NCBI GenBank assembly: GCA_964465065.1
Contig: CAYXHZ010000052.1
Span: 1-21,582 of the forward strand
Reading direction: 5' to 3'
Origin: CAYMND01 sp964465065
Lineage (GTDB): Bacteria > Acidobacteriota > Aminicenantia > UBA2199
Length of the DNA stretch: 21,582 nt
The position numbers were made by a program, and so were the translations under genes. The first letter of the stretch is position 1, and each line of letters opens with the position of its first letter. The notes under the pieces are model-generated. The model was not told where the DNA came from. It was given only the letters and a program-made list of their open reading frames with translations, and did not search any database. This document shows positions 15,317 to 21,582 of this stretch, one piece after another.

Positions 15317-16360
15317 ATGATCCTGACCTTCATACTGACCGAACGCTGCGACGGCGACTGTATCTACTGTCCCCAGACCCGTTCGAACCGGAGTATGTCC
15401 CCGGAAAGGGCGTTGGCGGCATTGGAGCGGCTCCTGCCTCTTCTCGCCGACAACGAGGAGCTGCGCATCAGCTTCTACGGCGGCGAGCCCCTGTTGGAAA
15501 AGGAGACTCTCCTGCTCCTGGCGGAACGGGCCCGACAATTGACCGAAAAGAGCAGCCTGCGTTTCGCCGTGACCAGCAACGGATCCAGGCTCGACGGTGA
15601 ATTTCTTGAACGGATCGAAAAATTGCCTTTCCTGCTGGTCATCAGCCACGACGGTCTCTGGCACAAGGAGACCCGGCCAGGCTGTCCGGATTGGATGACC
15701 CTGGATTATTTTGAAACTCTGCTCGCCAGCCATCCGCAGATCGAAACCGAATACAACTGTATCTGTCCGCCCGGACAGATCGGCCGCCTCGGCGACAACA
15801 TCCGTTTCTTCCGGGAGAAAACCCGCCGCCCGGTCCATTTCGGTCTCGACATGATCAGTCCCTGGACTGGGCAAGACCTGACCACACTCGACACCGAGCT
15901 GGGCCGCATCCGCGCCGCCGGAATCGACGACGCATGTCCCGATTTCTTCACCGCCCCAACGCCAGGTCAATTCGTCTGTGACAGTTGCAACCGCATCAGC
16001 ATCGACCCCGACGGCTTCATCTGGGGCTGCCATGAGTACTACGACCTCTTCCGCCGCCATCCGGAGGCGGGCCGGCCGGAACGGCACCGGACCGGACACA
16101 TCGACATGCCGGAGGCAGAACTCCGGGAATTGATCCTATGCTGGCCGACCTGCGAGCCTCACGAACAATCCCAGTGGATGGCCGGAAACGAAGTCTGCCT
16201 CGTATGCGATCAGTTTCTCTCCTGCCGACAGTGCCCGGTGAACGGCGCCTACGTCACAGGAAAAATAGGCCACCTGCCACCCTGGACATGCGCCGTGCGC
16301 AGAATCCTGAACAGTCACAGCAGGCCCCCCTCTTTATTCCCGCTCAATTCTGCTGTATAA
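15317..16360 (+). CDS. Radical SAM/SPASM enzyme, probable peptide or protein maturase
   Basis: Product of 347 aa. The radical SAM cluster motif is CxxxCxxC (Cys11, Cys15, Cys18), with GGEP at 55-58 for SAM binding. The C-terminus carries a SPASM-type cluster domain: C-x8-G-x4-C (Cys224 to Cys238), then CxxCxxxxxCxxC (Cys294, 297, 303, 306) and a final Cys325. Extra cysteines at 221, 275 and 279 may also bind iron. SPASM proteins mostly modify peptides or proteins (sactipeptide, cyclophane and sulfatase maturases). No RRE-like leader-binding domain is obvious, and the N-terminus before the first Cys is very short. The ATG has GGAAAG upstream. The LRR gene starts 39 bp downstream on the same strand, so the two are probably co-transcribed. 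Substrate unknown: the LRR protein, the 73-aa Trp-rich protein or something outside the window are all possible. The class is firm; the function is inferred. Confidence 0.88.
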   Translation: MILTFILTERCDGDCIYCPQTRSNRSMSPERALAALERLLPLLADNEELRISFYGGEPLLEKETLLLLAERARQLTEKSSLRFAVTSNGSRLDGEFLERIEKLPFLLVISHDGLWHKETRPGCPDWMTLDYFETLLASHPQIETEYNCICPPGQIGRLGDNIRFFREKTRRPVHFGLDMISPWTGQDLTTLDTELGRIRAAGIDDACPDFFTAPTPGQFVCDSCNRISIDPDGFIWGCHEYYDLFRRHPEAGRPERHRTGHIDMPEAELRELILCWPTCEPHEQSQWMAGNEVCLVCDQFLSCRQCPVNGAYVTGKIGHLPPWTCAVRRILNSHSRPPSLFPLNSAV

Positions 16361-16399
16361 AGTAAGCAACCATAACCCACAGAATGAACTGGAGACGAA

Positions 16400-18223
16400 A
16401 TGGATCAAATAAAGAGGATCGGACTGATCATCTGCCTGCTCCTGCCCGGATCTTTACTGTACGGCAATGACATTCCCCTGACTGAACGTCAGGCACTGAT
16501 CGCTCTCTACAACAGTTGCGGCGGTGACAACTGGACAGACAGAAGCGGTTGGAAGGACGGAGAGCTGCACAGCGACGGCTTCGCCCTGCCCGGCAGCGAA
16601 GGCGGCTGGAAAGGCGTCACCGTCCTGGCCGACCATATCGCCAGTATCTTTCTCAAGAACAATCATCTGACAGGTACCATCCCCAACGAACTGGGCGATT
16701 TATCCGACCTTCAAGTACTCTGCCTGGGCTGGAACGAATTGACCGGTCCCATTCCAGCTCAACTGGGCCGATTGGCCAAGTTGACCAGTCTGGACCTGTA
16801 CAGCAACCAACTGACCGGAACCATCCCGGCCGAATTGGGACAACTGAGCGAGCTGCTGAACCTCGACCTGCACGACAACCAGTTGACGGGGAAAATCCCG
16901 GCCGAACTGGGTCGACTGACCGGCCTCATCGAGTTGAGTCTGGGAGAAAACCAGCTGTCGGGCGCCATACCGCCTGAACTGGGTCAGCTGAACAACCTGC
17001 GTGAGCTGATCCTGAGCAGTTGCGAACTGACCGGTCCCATTCCGGCCGAATTGGGTGCTTTAAACAGTCTGGTTCGGATCGATTTGTCCGACAACCAGTT
17101 GTCCGGCTCCATCCCGGCCGATCTGAGCCGGCTGTCCAATCTGAACAGTCTGGAACTGTACGGCAACCAACTGTCCGGCCCCATCCCGCCCGAGCTGGGC
17201 GAGATGAACAACCTGATCAGCATCGATCTGTACAACAATCAGCTAACCGGCCCCATTCCCGGTGAACTCAGCAAACTGGGTAGCCTCCAGAATCTCGACC
17301 TGCACAACAACCAACTGTCCGGGGCCATTCCTCCCGAATTGTCCCGGCTGAGCAGGCTGGAGGAACTCGGACTGGAGAGCAACCAGCTGTCCGGCAGCAT
17401 CCCGGAAGAGCTGGGCAACCTGGCGAACCTGGAATACCTCGAACTCAGCGACAACCAGCTCACCGGCGAAATTCCCGGCAGCCTGGTCCGACTGAGTAAA
17501 ATCTACGAGCTCAACCTCAGTTACAATTGTCTCTACGCCACCGATGCCACTCTGCGCATCTGGATCGACAGCAAGGAAAAGGATTGGGAAGCCCGGCAAG
17601 ACCGCTGCAGATCTATATTCGTGAAAAAGCCCATCCCCGACGGCGAACGCCAGGCCCTGATCGCCCTGTACAACGCCACCGGTGGCGACGCCTGGGAAGA
17701 GAACACCGGATGGAAAACACCGCCGCTGCATGAGGACGGTTTCGCCAAACCGGGTACGGAATGGGGCTGGAAAGGGGTGACGGTCAAAGCCGATCATGTC
17801 AACCTGATCGAACTGGACGGCAACCTGCTGACCGGCTCTCTTCCGGCGGAACTGGGCGGGCTGGTTCAGCTGGAATACCTCAGCCTGGGAGACAACCGTC
17901 TGAGCGGCGGCATCCCGGCAACGATCGGCGGTCTGACCAAGCTTCGGCTGTTGCGCTTGTCGGCCAACCATCTGAGCGGTTCCATTCCGGAATCCCTGGG
18001 CAATCTGGCCCTGCTGGAATTTCTGTCTCTGGATCACAACCGTCTGTCGGACGCCGTTCCGGCCAGTCTGAGCCAACTTGGTAAAATTTCATTTTTGAGC
18101 ATCGCCTACAACTGCCTCTACGTCGGCGATCAGTTGACCCGGGACTGGCTGAGCAGCAAAGAATCGGGCTGGGATTTCCATCAGGATCAATGTGAGACCG
18201 AGGCCGTTCGCAGTGACCATTGA
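16400..18223 (+). CDS. Exported leucine-rich-repeat protein with two duplicated modules
   Basis: Product of 607 aa. It has a signal peptide (MDQIKR, a hydrophobic core, then a cut near LLYG-ND). Module 1 opens with ERQALIALYNSCGGDNW and carries 12 plant-type repeats of about 24 residues (LxxLxLxxNxLTGxIPxxLGxL, roughly 80-375), closed by a cap of the form YNCLY...D...W...SKE..W...QD.C. Module 2 (from about 415) repeats the opening with ERQALIALYNATGGDAW, then four LRRs and the same cap. Each cap has two Cys in matching places, probably a disulfide, as expected outside the cytoplasm. No membrane anchor or sorting signal is seen, so it is periplasmic or secreted. Such LRRs bind proteins or glycans; the ligand is unknown. 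GGAG lies 6-7 bases before the ATG. It follows the radical SAM gene closely and may be its partner or substrate. Confidence 0.9.
   Translation: MDQIKRIGLIICLLLPGSLLYGNDIPLTERQALIALYNSCGGDNWTDRSGWKDGELHSDGFALPGSEGGWKGVTVLADHIASIFLKNNHLTGTIPNELGDLSDLQVLCLGWNELTGPIPAQLGRLAKLTSLDLYSNQLTGTIPAELGQLSELLNLDLHDNQLTGKIPAELGRLTGLIELSLGENQLSGAIPPELGQLNNLRELILSSCELTGPIPAELGALNSLVRIDLSDNQLSGSIPADLSRLSNLNSLELYGNQLSGPIPPELGEMNNLISIDLYNNQLTGPIPGELSKLGSLQNLDLHNNQLSGAIPPELSRLSRLEELGLESNQLSGSIPEELGNLANLEYLELSDNQLTGEIPGSLVRLSKIYELNLSYNCLYATDATLRIWIDSKEKDWEARQDRCRSIFVKKPIPDGERQALIALYNATGGDAWEENTGWKTPPLHEDGFAKPGTEWGWKGVTVKADHVNLIELDGNLLTGSLPAELGGLVQLEYLSLGDNRLSGGIPATIGGLTKLRLLRLSANHLSGSIPESLGNLALLEFLSLDHNRLSDAVPASLSQLGKISFLSIAYNCLYVGDQLTRDWLSSKESGWDFHQDQCETEAVRSDH
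16665..17530 (+). repeat. Degenerate 72-bp tandem coding repeats (LRR array)
   Basis: About twelve 72-bp units encode the 24-residue LRRs. Stretches coding for NQLSG/NQLTG-x-IP and (A/P)ELG recur at 72-bp steps. The near-identity of several units suggests recent expansion or gene conversion within the array. A second, shorter array lies at about 17800-18110. Confidence 0.8.
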
Positions 18224-18261
18224 TCCCCGGCTGAACTCGCAGCTTCCCGAAATATCGGCAG

Positions 18262-18289
18262 TTGATTTTCTGGGTTTTCTATTTATCAT
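18262..18289 (+). promoter_or_regulatory. Promoter candidate of the PilZ gene
   Basis: TTGATT (18262-18267), a 16-bp spacer and TATCAT (18284-18289, 5 of 6 consensus bases). Transcription would start at about 18296, 3 bases before the ATG, which fits the absence of a ribosome-binding site. Confidence 0.45.
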
Positions 18290-18298
18290 AAATAAAAT

Positions 18299-18676
18299 AT
18301 GGGACTTGAGAAAAGACGTTACCCCCGTTTCTATTTTCCAGTCGACCGTCAGCCGCCGCTGATCCTGCAGACCGGCCTGGATCCGCACATTCCGGCAGAG
18401 CTTCTCAACATCAGCGCCTCCGGTTTGTGCCTGAGCGTCAGCTACCATCACAAGATCGACCTGCACAGAATGGACGGACTGCGGATCAAGAGCCTGGATC
18501 TGGACGATGGGCTGACGATTCAGAATACATCGTTAAAAGCCTGCTACACCTTTCCGGCCAAAGATTTGCGGAAGGTGGTATTCGGACTGGAATTCTGCGA
18601 TTTGCCTCCGGAACGCCGGGAACAGATCGCGCTGTACGTCCAGGATCAGGCAGAGCGGGAAGATATTGCCCTCTGA
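18299..18676 (+). CDS. PilZ-domain protein, probable cyclic-di-GMP receptor
   Basis: Product of 125 aa, a stand-alone PilZ domain. The N-terminal EKRRYPRF supplies the RxxxR motif (Arg6/Arg7 to Arg10), and NISASGLCLSV supplies the D/NxSxxG motif, the two parts of the cyclic-di-GMP site. A beta-barrel pattern follows to about residue 100, then a short helix. There is no signal peptide or other domain, so it would act in the cytoplasm as an adaptor that changes partner when it binds the messenger. The next Met in frame is too far in to be the start, so translation begins at 18299 without a visible ribosome-binding site. It lies 75 bp after the LRR gene on the same strand but has its own promoter candidate. 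Remains of an IS256 transposase begin 14 bp after its stop. The C-terminus looks complete. Confidence 0.85.
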   Translation: MGLEKRRYPRFYFPVDRQPPLILQTGLDPHIPAELLNISASGLCLSVSYHHKIDLHRMDGLRIKSLDLDDGLTIQNTSLKACYTFPAKDLRKVVFGLEFCDLPPERREQIALYVQDQAEREDIAL

Positions 18677-18689
18677 AGCGCATCGTCCC

Positions 18690-19005
18690 CGCTTCCGGAA
18701 AACCTTTGCAGATTTCATCGAGCTGTATCAGGATAAATATCCCAAGGCGGTTCAGTGCCTGACCAACTATGACTTTCCTGCGGCTCATTGGGTTCACATT
18801 CGTACAACCAACCCGATTGAATCGACGATTTCTACTGTACGGCACAGGCAACGCCAGACAAAGGGCTGCGGTTTCGGTCAAAGCGACCATCAGTATGGCG
18901 TTCAAACTGATAAAAGAAGCTGAAAAAAGCTGGATAAAGATCAGAGGTTATGAACTCATCTTCAAGGTCTTATCAGGAGCAAAATTCGTTGACGGCGATG
19001 AATAG
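18690..19005 (+). pseudogene. Remnant of an IS256-family (mutator-type) transposase
   Basis: Only the C-terminal quarter remains, split over two frames. The first frame reads KYPKAVQCL, then YDFPAAHWVHIRTTNPIEST, up to TKGCG (about 18875). The second continues SMAFKLIKEAEKSW to GAKFVDGDE (stop at 19005). Together they match the end of IS256-family transposases. Three lesions are visible: loss of about 290 N-terminal residues, loss of about 10 codons between CL and YDFPA, and a frameshift near 18875. It cannot make an active enzyme. No terminal inverted repeats were recognised. It marks an old insertion between the PilZ gene and the mobile region at the right end. Confidence 0.85.
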
Positions 19006-19094
19006 AAGATGGCATAATTATTGACACTGGATGCGCTCTCAAAAAACTCATCCACAACATTTGACAATAACTCCGGGTCAGGACCACCCGCCGT

Positions 19095-19562
19095 TTATTC
19101 TTTTTCTTCTGATCCATTCCTTTTTCCACACCGGTAACGGTTGTTCTTCACCGCCAGGCAGACCTTGCGTACATAGGCCCGGGTCTCGGAATAGGGCGGC
19201 AGGCCGTGATAACGGAGCACAGCCGTCGGGCCGGCGTTGTAGGCCGCCAAGGCATGAATCAGATTGCCGGAAAACATACGCAGGTAGCGCTTGAGCAGGA
19301 TCGTGCCAGCCGTCAGGTTTTCGATCGCACTCCCGCCTTTTGCGCCCATGGCCGTCAGGTTGGCCGGCATGAGCTGCATCAGGCCGATGGCTCCGGCCGG
19401 ACTCTTGGCTTGCCGCGCGAATCCGGACTCGACCAGAATCACGGAAAAAACGATTCGCGCATCCAGGTTCAGCAATTCGCACAATTTAACGACCGGGTGG
19501 TAGATGGCCGGTTCGACGGTCACCCCCATCGCAAAAATCAATCCAGCCAGCCACCCGTTCAT
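19095..19562 (-). CDS. Small lytic transglycosylase (SLT/GH23 domain)
   Basis: Cuts the glycan strands of peptidoglycan in the periplasm, leaving 1,6-anhydro ends. Motifs in order: VILVESGF with the catalytic Glu, GAIGLMQLMP, NLTAGTILLKRYL, and ALAAYNAGP followed by SETRAYVRKV, the standard GH23 set. At 155 aa it is a minimal domain. The N-terminus (MNGWLAGLIFAMGVTVEP) is hydrophobic and may be an uncleaved or poorly cleaved export signal. The start at 19562 is preferred over 19589 because GGGGGAG sits between the two, 6 bases before 19562. It is preceded by a strong promoter and lies beside VirB6-like genes on the same strand, so it could be the VirB1-type wall-opening enzyme of that system. 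However, it is clearly more GC-rich than they are and has its own promoter, so it may be an ordinary housekeeping enzyme. Confidence 0.88.
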   Translation of the reverse strand: MNGWLAGLIFAMGVTVEPAIYHPVVKLCELLNLDARIVFSVILVESGFARQAKSPAGAIGLMQLMPANLTAMGAKGGSAIENLTAGTILLKRYLRMFSGNLIHALAAYNAGPTAVLRYHGLPPYSETRAYVRKVCLAVKNNRYRCGKRNGSEEKE

Positions 19563-19619
19563 CTTATCTCCCCCCAGCAAAACACACAATCGTTACATGT
19601 ATTTTTGTTAGTCATATAA

Positions 19620-19649
19620 CTTATACGCTCATGTACTTTTATTTGTCAA
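19620..19649 (-). promoter_or_regulatory. Strong promoter of the lytic transglycosylase gene
   Basis: Minus strand: perfect TTGACA (19649-19644), an 18-bp spacer and TATAAG (19625-19620, 5 of 6). Transcription would start near 19613, giving a leader of about 50 bases that ends in GGGGGAG. Confidence 0.6.
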
Positions 19650-19784
19650 TAGCAAAATCACCAATTTGCAAATTTCCTTTTTTTCTACCATCAGGCTGGG
19701 TGGCCGCCTCAGATTCCGTACATCCGATATTATCTTTAATCCAGAAACTCGTTTAAATCTGCCCTTCGGTCCTAAATTTGATAA

Positions 19785-20654
19785 TTAAAGGCCTGTTTTT
19801 AAAAACGATTGCCCTTTAGATCCGCCAGCCTTAAATATCATAGGCCCCAGCTTTACCGCTGCATAGAAATTGCCAATCGACAATACCGACATATACAAGG
19901 TTGCTTTTGTCGTTTCCCAAAAGCCAACACTTGTTTCGCCCCATGCCATATGTATGGCTTTTACTTGAAAACTCATGTTTGCGTCTAGCGCCAACGCGAT
20001 AAACACAAATACAAGCGAGTATGATATTATGCTCTTCACCCATGTAACAAAAACAAATTTTAATTCATCGCTCAATAATGTTATTGCCGCCATTGGCCCT
20101 AGAATCACAATAAAATAGAATGAAACAAACGCACTTAAAAAAACAACCATTCCAAGCATGTTGCTGATAAAATAGAGTAATTTTGTAAACAGGTTTACCG
20201 GGTTCAGTTTTGCGAAAAGTTCGGCCACGGATATTCCAGCCTTTAAAAGCCAGCTCTCATCTTTTACTAACATCTCTCTGTATTCTTTAACTTCCTTGAC
20301 GTTTTCCGCTGAAACCTTATAAAACGTTCCCAACGCTTCTAAAGGTATCTTGTACAAATTTGCCTGTACTTGAAAGTTGAAAGAAGTGCCATTGTAGTTT
20401 GCTGTACCAGAAAATGACGTTACCAACAAACCCACCATCCCGTATTTTATCATTTTCCCCACCAGCTCAATCTGCTTTCCTTGTACTATATTAAGTGCTT
20501 CTTTTGCAAATTCCAGGGCTACAATAACAGGGAAGAACACTCGCGCTATATTTGCGAAAATTTTTGCGTGAGGTATAAGCGCCTGGTGTACCCATAACAT
20601 TACATGGGTAATCTGACTCGGCGACAAAATTGGTTCACTCAATGAGAACTGCAT
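19785..20654 (-). CDS. VirB6/TrbL-like type IV secretion membrane protein (copy 1)
   Basis: Product of 289 aa with about five to six membrane spans. Clear hydrophobic stretches lie near 36-55, 70-85, 160-200, 215-235 and 250-275. The segment ILGPMAAITLLSDELKFVFVTWVKSIISYS is cut here for reading: the key part is a GP motif, then LSD-E-LK and WVKSIISYS, typical of VirB6/TrbL channel proteins that sit in the inner membrane of conjugative and secretion machines. There is no cleavable signal peptide. ATG start, 2 bp after the stop of the upstream VirB6-like gene, so the two are co-translated. The DNA is noticeably more AT-rich than the left part of the window, a sign of a mobile element or plasmid origin. 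The family call rests on topology and this motif; the specific system (ICE, plasmid or effector type) cannot be told from this window. Confidence 0.7.
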   Translation of the reverse strand: MQFSLSEPILSPSQITHVMLWVHQALIPHAKIFANIARVFFPVIVALEFAKEALNIVQGKQIELVGKMIKYGMVGLLVTSFSGTANYNGTSFNFQVQANLYKIPLEALGTFYKVSAENVKEVKEYREMLVKDESWLLKAGISVAELFAKLNPVNLFTKLLYFISNMLGMVVFLSAFVSFYFIVILGPMAAITLLSDELKFVFVTWVKSIISYSLVFVFIALALDANMSFQVKAIHMAWGETSVGFWETTKATLYMSVLSIGNFYAAVKLGPMIFKAGGSKGQSFLKTGL

Positions 20655-20656
20655 TT

Positions 20657-21547
20657 TTAATCCTTATGTGCTGCGGCTTTCATTTCTGAGCTCACAGCCT
20701 GTACTGCCACTTTCGCCGTTGCCATTCCCGCTTTTGCCGCCACTGCCGCCACCACCCCTGCCGGGCCCATCGCGGCTCCGGCCGCTCCAGTTGCGGCTTG
20801 TCCTGTCATCGCTCCACCAGCGGCGCCGGCTCCACCACCCGAGCCAATATTCTTCGCCGTAGCGATTCCCTTTCTTGTCGCTGTTCTTAATGCCATTCCC
20901 ATTACCATTCCCATTCCCATCGCGCCCAATTCGCCTCCACCGCCAGCGCCAGTTAACACCGTCGCTGCCTTTGTAGCCGCCTTAATTATCCCCAGCGCCA
21001 TCATTGAAAACATCAGCCCCGTCACCGCAACTTCCATAAAATTATAATTGCTTGAATTATACCCAATAGTTCCAAACTTCATTTCCGTGTATTCTATCTG
21101 CAGTTTTTCTACGACCGTAACGCCTATCGCTATCAGCGGAAAAGTAATCGAATAACTTATGATATGCGTCACCCAGCTCGTGAATACATCCTTCAAGTCG
21201 TCTGACATTAGAAACGCAAAGGCCACCGGCCCCATTGCCAGCGTCAGGTTGAACATAAACACGTAACAAACGTATGTTATTGTGGTTGTTACCGACGCCA
21301 CGAAATATAGGATCATTGAAATTATTGTCAGGGGCAGCGTTAGTATATCCTTCACGCCCGAGAAGAGGGTATCTATTATTCCCTGGTCTTGGTACGCCCC
21401 GTAAAGCATTTTGGCCGCTTTTTCGGCCTCTGCTTTGTTGAAATCAAAAAGCGATATAGTTGTTAATGGAATCTTCTGAAATGCGCTGGCGATATTCGGC
21501 ATCAAACCCACAACCGTGCCTATCGCAGCATATTTAACGAGTTTCAA
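20657..21547 (-). CDS. VirB6/TrbL-like type IV secretion membrane protein (copy 2), N-terminus uncertain
   Basis: Product of at least 296 aa. The N-terminus is hydrophobic and ends ASAFQ, like a signal peptide. Spans follow near 70-120, 135-150 and 170-190. The core NLTLAMGPVAFAF, then SDDLK, then WVTHIISYS aligns with the same region of copy 1, so the two are tandem paralogues. The last 100 residues are almost only Gly, Ala and Met with a few Lys, a flexible tail of the sort seen at the end of many TrbL proteins. The first in-frame start candidate is TTG at 21547. The frame stays open to the edge of the window at 21582, so the true start may lie outside; the gene should be treated as possibly partial. 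It is the first gene seen of a minus-strand operon that must continue to the right. Confidence 0.7.
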   Translation of the reverse strand: MKLVKYAAIGTVVGLMPNIASAFQKIPLTTISLFDFNKAEAEKAAKMLYGAYQDQGIIDTLFSGVKDILTLPLTIISMILYFVASVTTTITYVCYVFMFNLTLAMGPVAFAFLMSDDLKDVFTSWVTHIISYSITFPLIAIGVTVVEKLQIEYTEMKFGTIGYNSSNYNFMEVAVTGLMFSMMALGIIKAATKAATVLTGAGGGGELGAMGMGMVMGMALRTATRKGIATAKNIGSGGGAGAAGGAMTGQAATGAAGAAMGPAGVVAAVAAKAGMATAKVAVQAVSSEMKAAAHKD

Positions 21548-21582
21548 GAATAGGTTATGCTCTTTCCCCTGCGCAATATTTA

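Noticed and set aside
15109..15333. Possible 74-codon precursor peptide upstream of the radical SAM gene
   Set aside because: It is on the opposite strand, its start overlaps the enzyme's start, and it lacks a ribosome-binding site and a precursor-like tail.
15302..16099. Open frame of 265 codons on the minus strand
   Set aside because: Antisense to the radical SAM gene, whose cluster cysteines confirm the plus-strand reading.
16665..17530. CRISPR-like array
   Set aside because: The regular spacing is 72 bp within a single open frame and the units encode LRRs; there are no constant repeats separated by unique spacers.
19074..19110. Intrinsic terminator between the transposase remnant and the lytic transglycosylase
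   Set aside because: CGGGT/ACCCG gives only a 5-bp stem, and the T-rich stretch is interrupted and already inside the 3' end of the coding region.
1..21582. tRNA or rRNA genes, or an attachment site
   Set aside because: No tRNA-like cloverleaf with a TTCGA arm, no rRNA sequence and no direct repeat at the junction of core and mobile DNA were seen.

Overview
The window looks like a chromosomal segment of a moderately GC-rich, probably anaerobic bacterium, passing at its right end into more AT-rich mobile DNA. The clues are a very large 2-hydroxyacyl-CoA dehydratase activase (an oxygen-sensitive Fe-S enzyme family of anaerobes), two membrane Ser/Thr kinases with long TPR tails, a radical SAM/SPASM enzyme, a plant-type leucine-rich-repeat (LRR) protein and a RAYT transposase. 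This mix is reminiscent of Acidobacteriota or Candidatus Aminicenantes, but no marker gene here proves that placement.

Layout. (1) 75-1019: a REP-associated tyrosine transposase, followed by a perfect 16-bp tandem repeat at 1237-1268. (2) 1271-3948, minus strand: an unrecognised 218-aa protein, a tRNA-dihydrouridine synthase (dus) and the tRNA 2-thiouridylase gene mnmA, the last two overlapping by 8 bp. (3) 3958-4024: back-to-back divergent promoters. The plus-strand one drives a 1403-aa activase with two ASKHA ATPase modules, a DUF2229-like region and C-terminal dehydratase-like modules (4055-8266). (4) 8256-15002: two paralogous transmembrane Ser/Thr kinases (zinc ribbon, kinase, one TM, FlgO/TolB-like domain, TPRs) on the minus strand. 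Between them, on the opposite strand, lies a 73-aa gene with a Trp-rich end. Its 350-bp upstream region holds a GC-rich structured element, an AT palindrome and a 10-bp direct repeat. (5) 15317-18676, plus strand: a radical SAM/SPASM enzyme, an exported two-module LRR protein and a PilZ protein. (6) 18690-19005: a decayed IS256-family transposase end. (7) 19095-19562: a small lytic transglycosylase. (8) 19785 to the right edge: two tandem VirB6/TrbL-like membrane proteins of a type IV secretion or conjugation system, clearly more AT-rich.

How they may work together. Dus and MnmA both modify tRNA and appear co-transcribed. The kinases look like one-pass sensors with an intracellular kinase and a probable periplasmic TPR arm. 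The radical SAM enzyme probably matures a peptide or protein. Its partner could be the adjacent LRR protein or, more speculatively, the 73-aa Trp-rich protein, whose tail contains a Trp-X-Lys triplet like those cross-linked in darobactin. The PilZ protein is a likely cyclic-di-GMP receptor. Three start codons (dus, the 218-aa gene, the PilZ gene) sit only a few bases past a predicted -10 box, which suggests leaderless transcripts.

All calls come from reading the sequence and family knowledge. No search or structure prediction was run.
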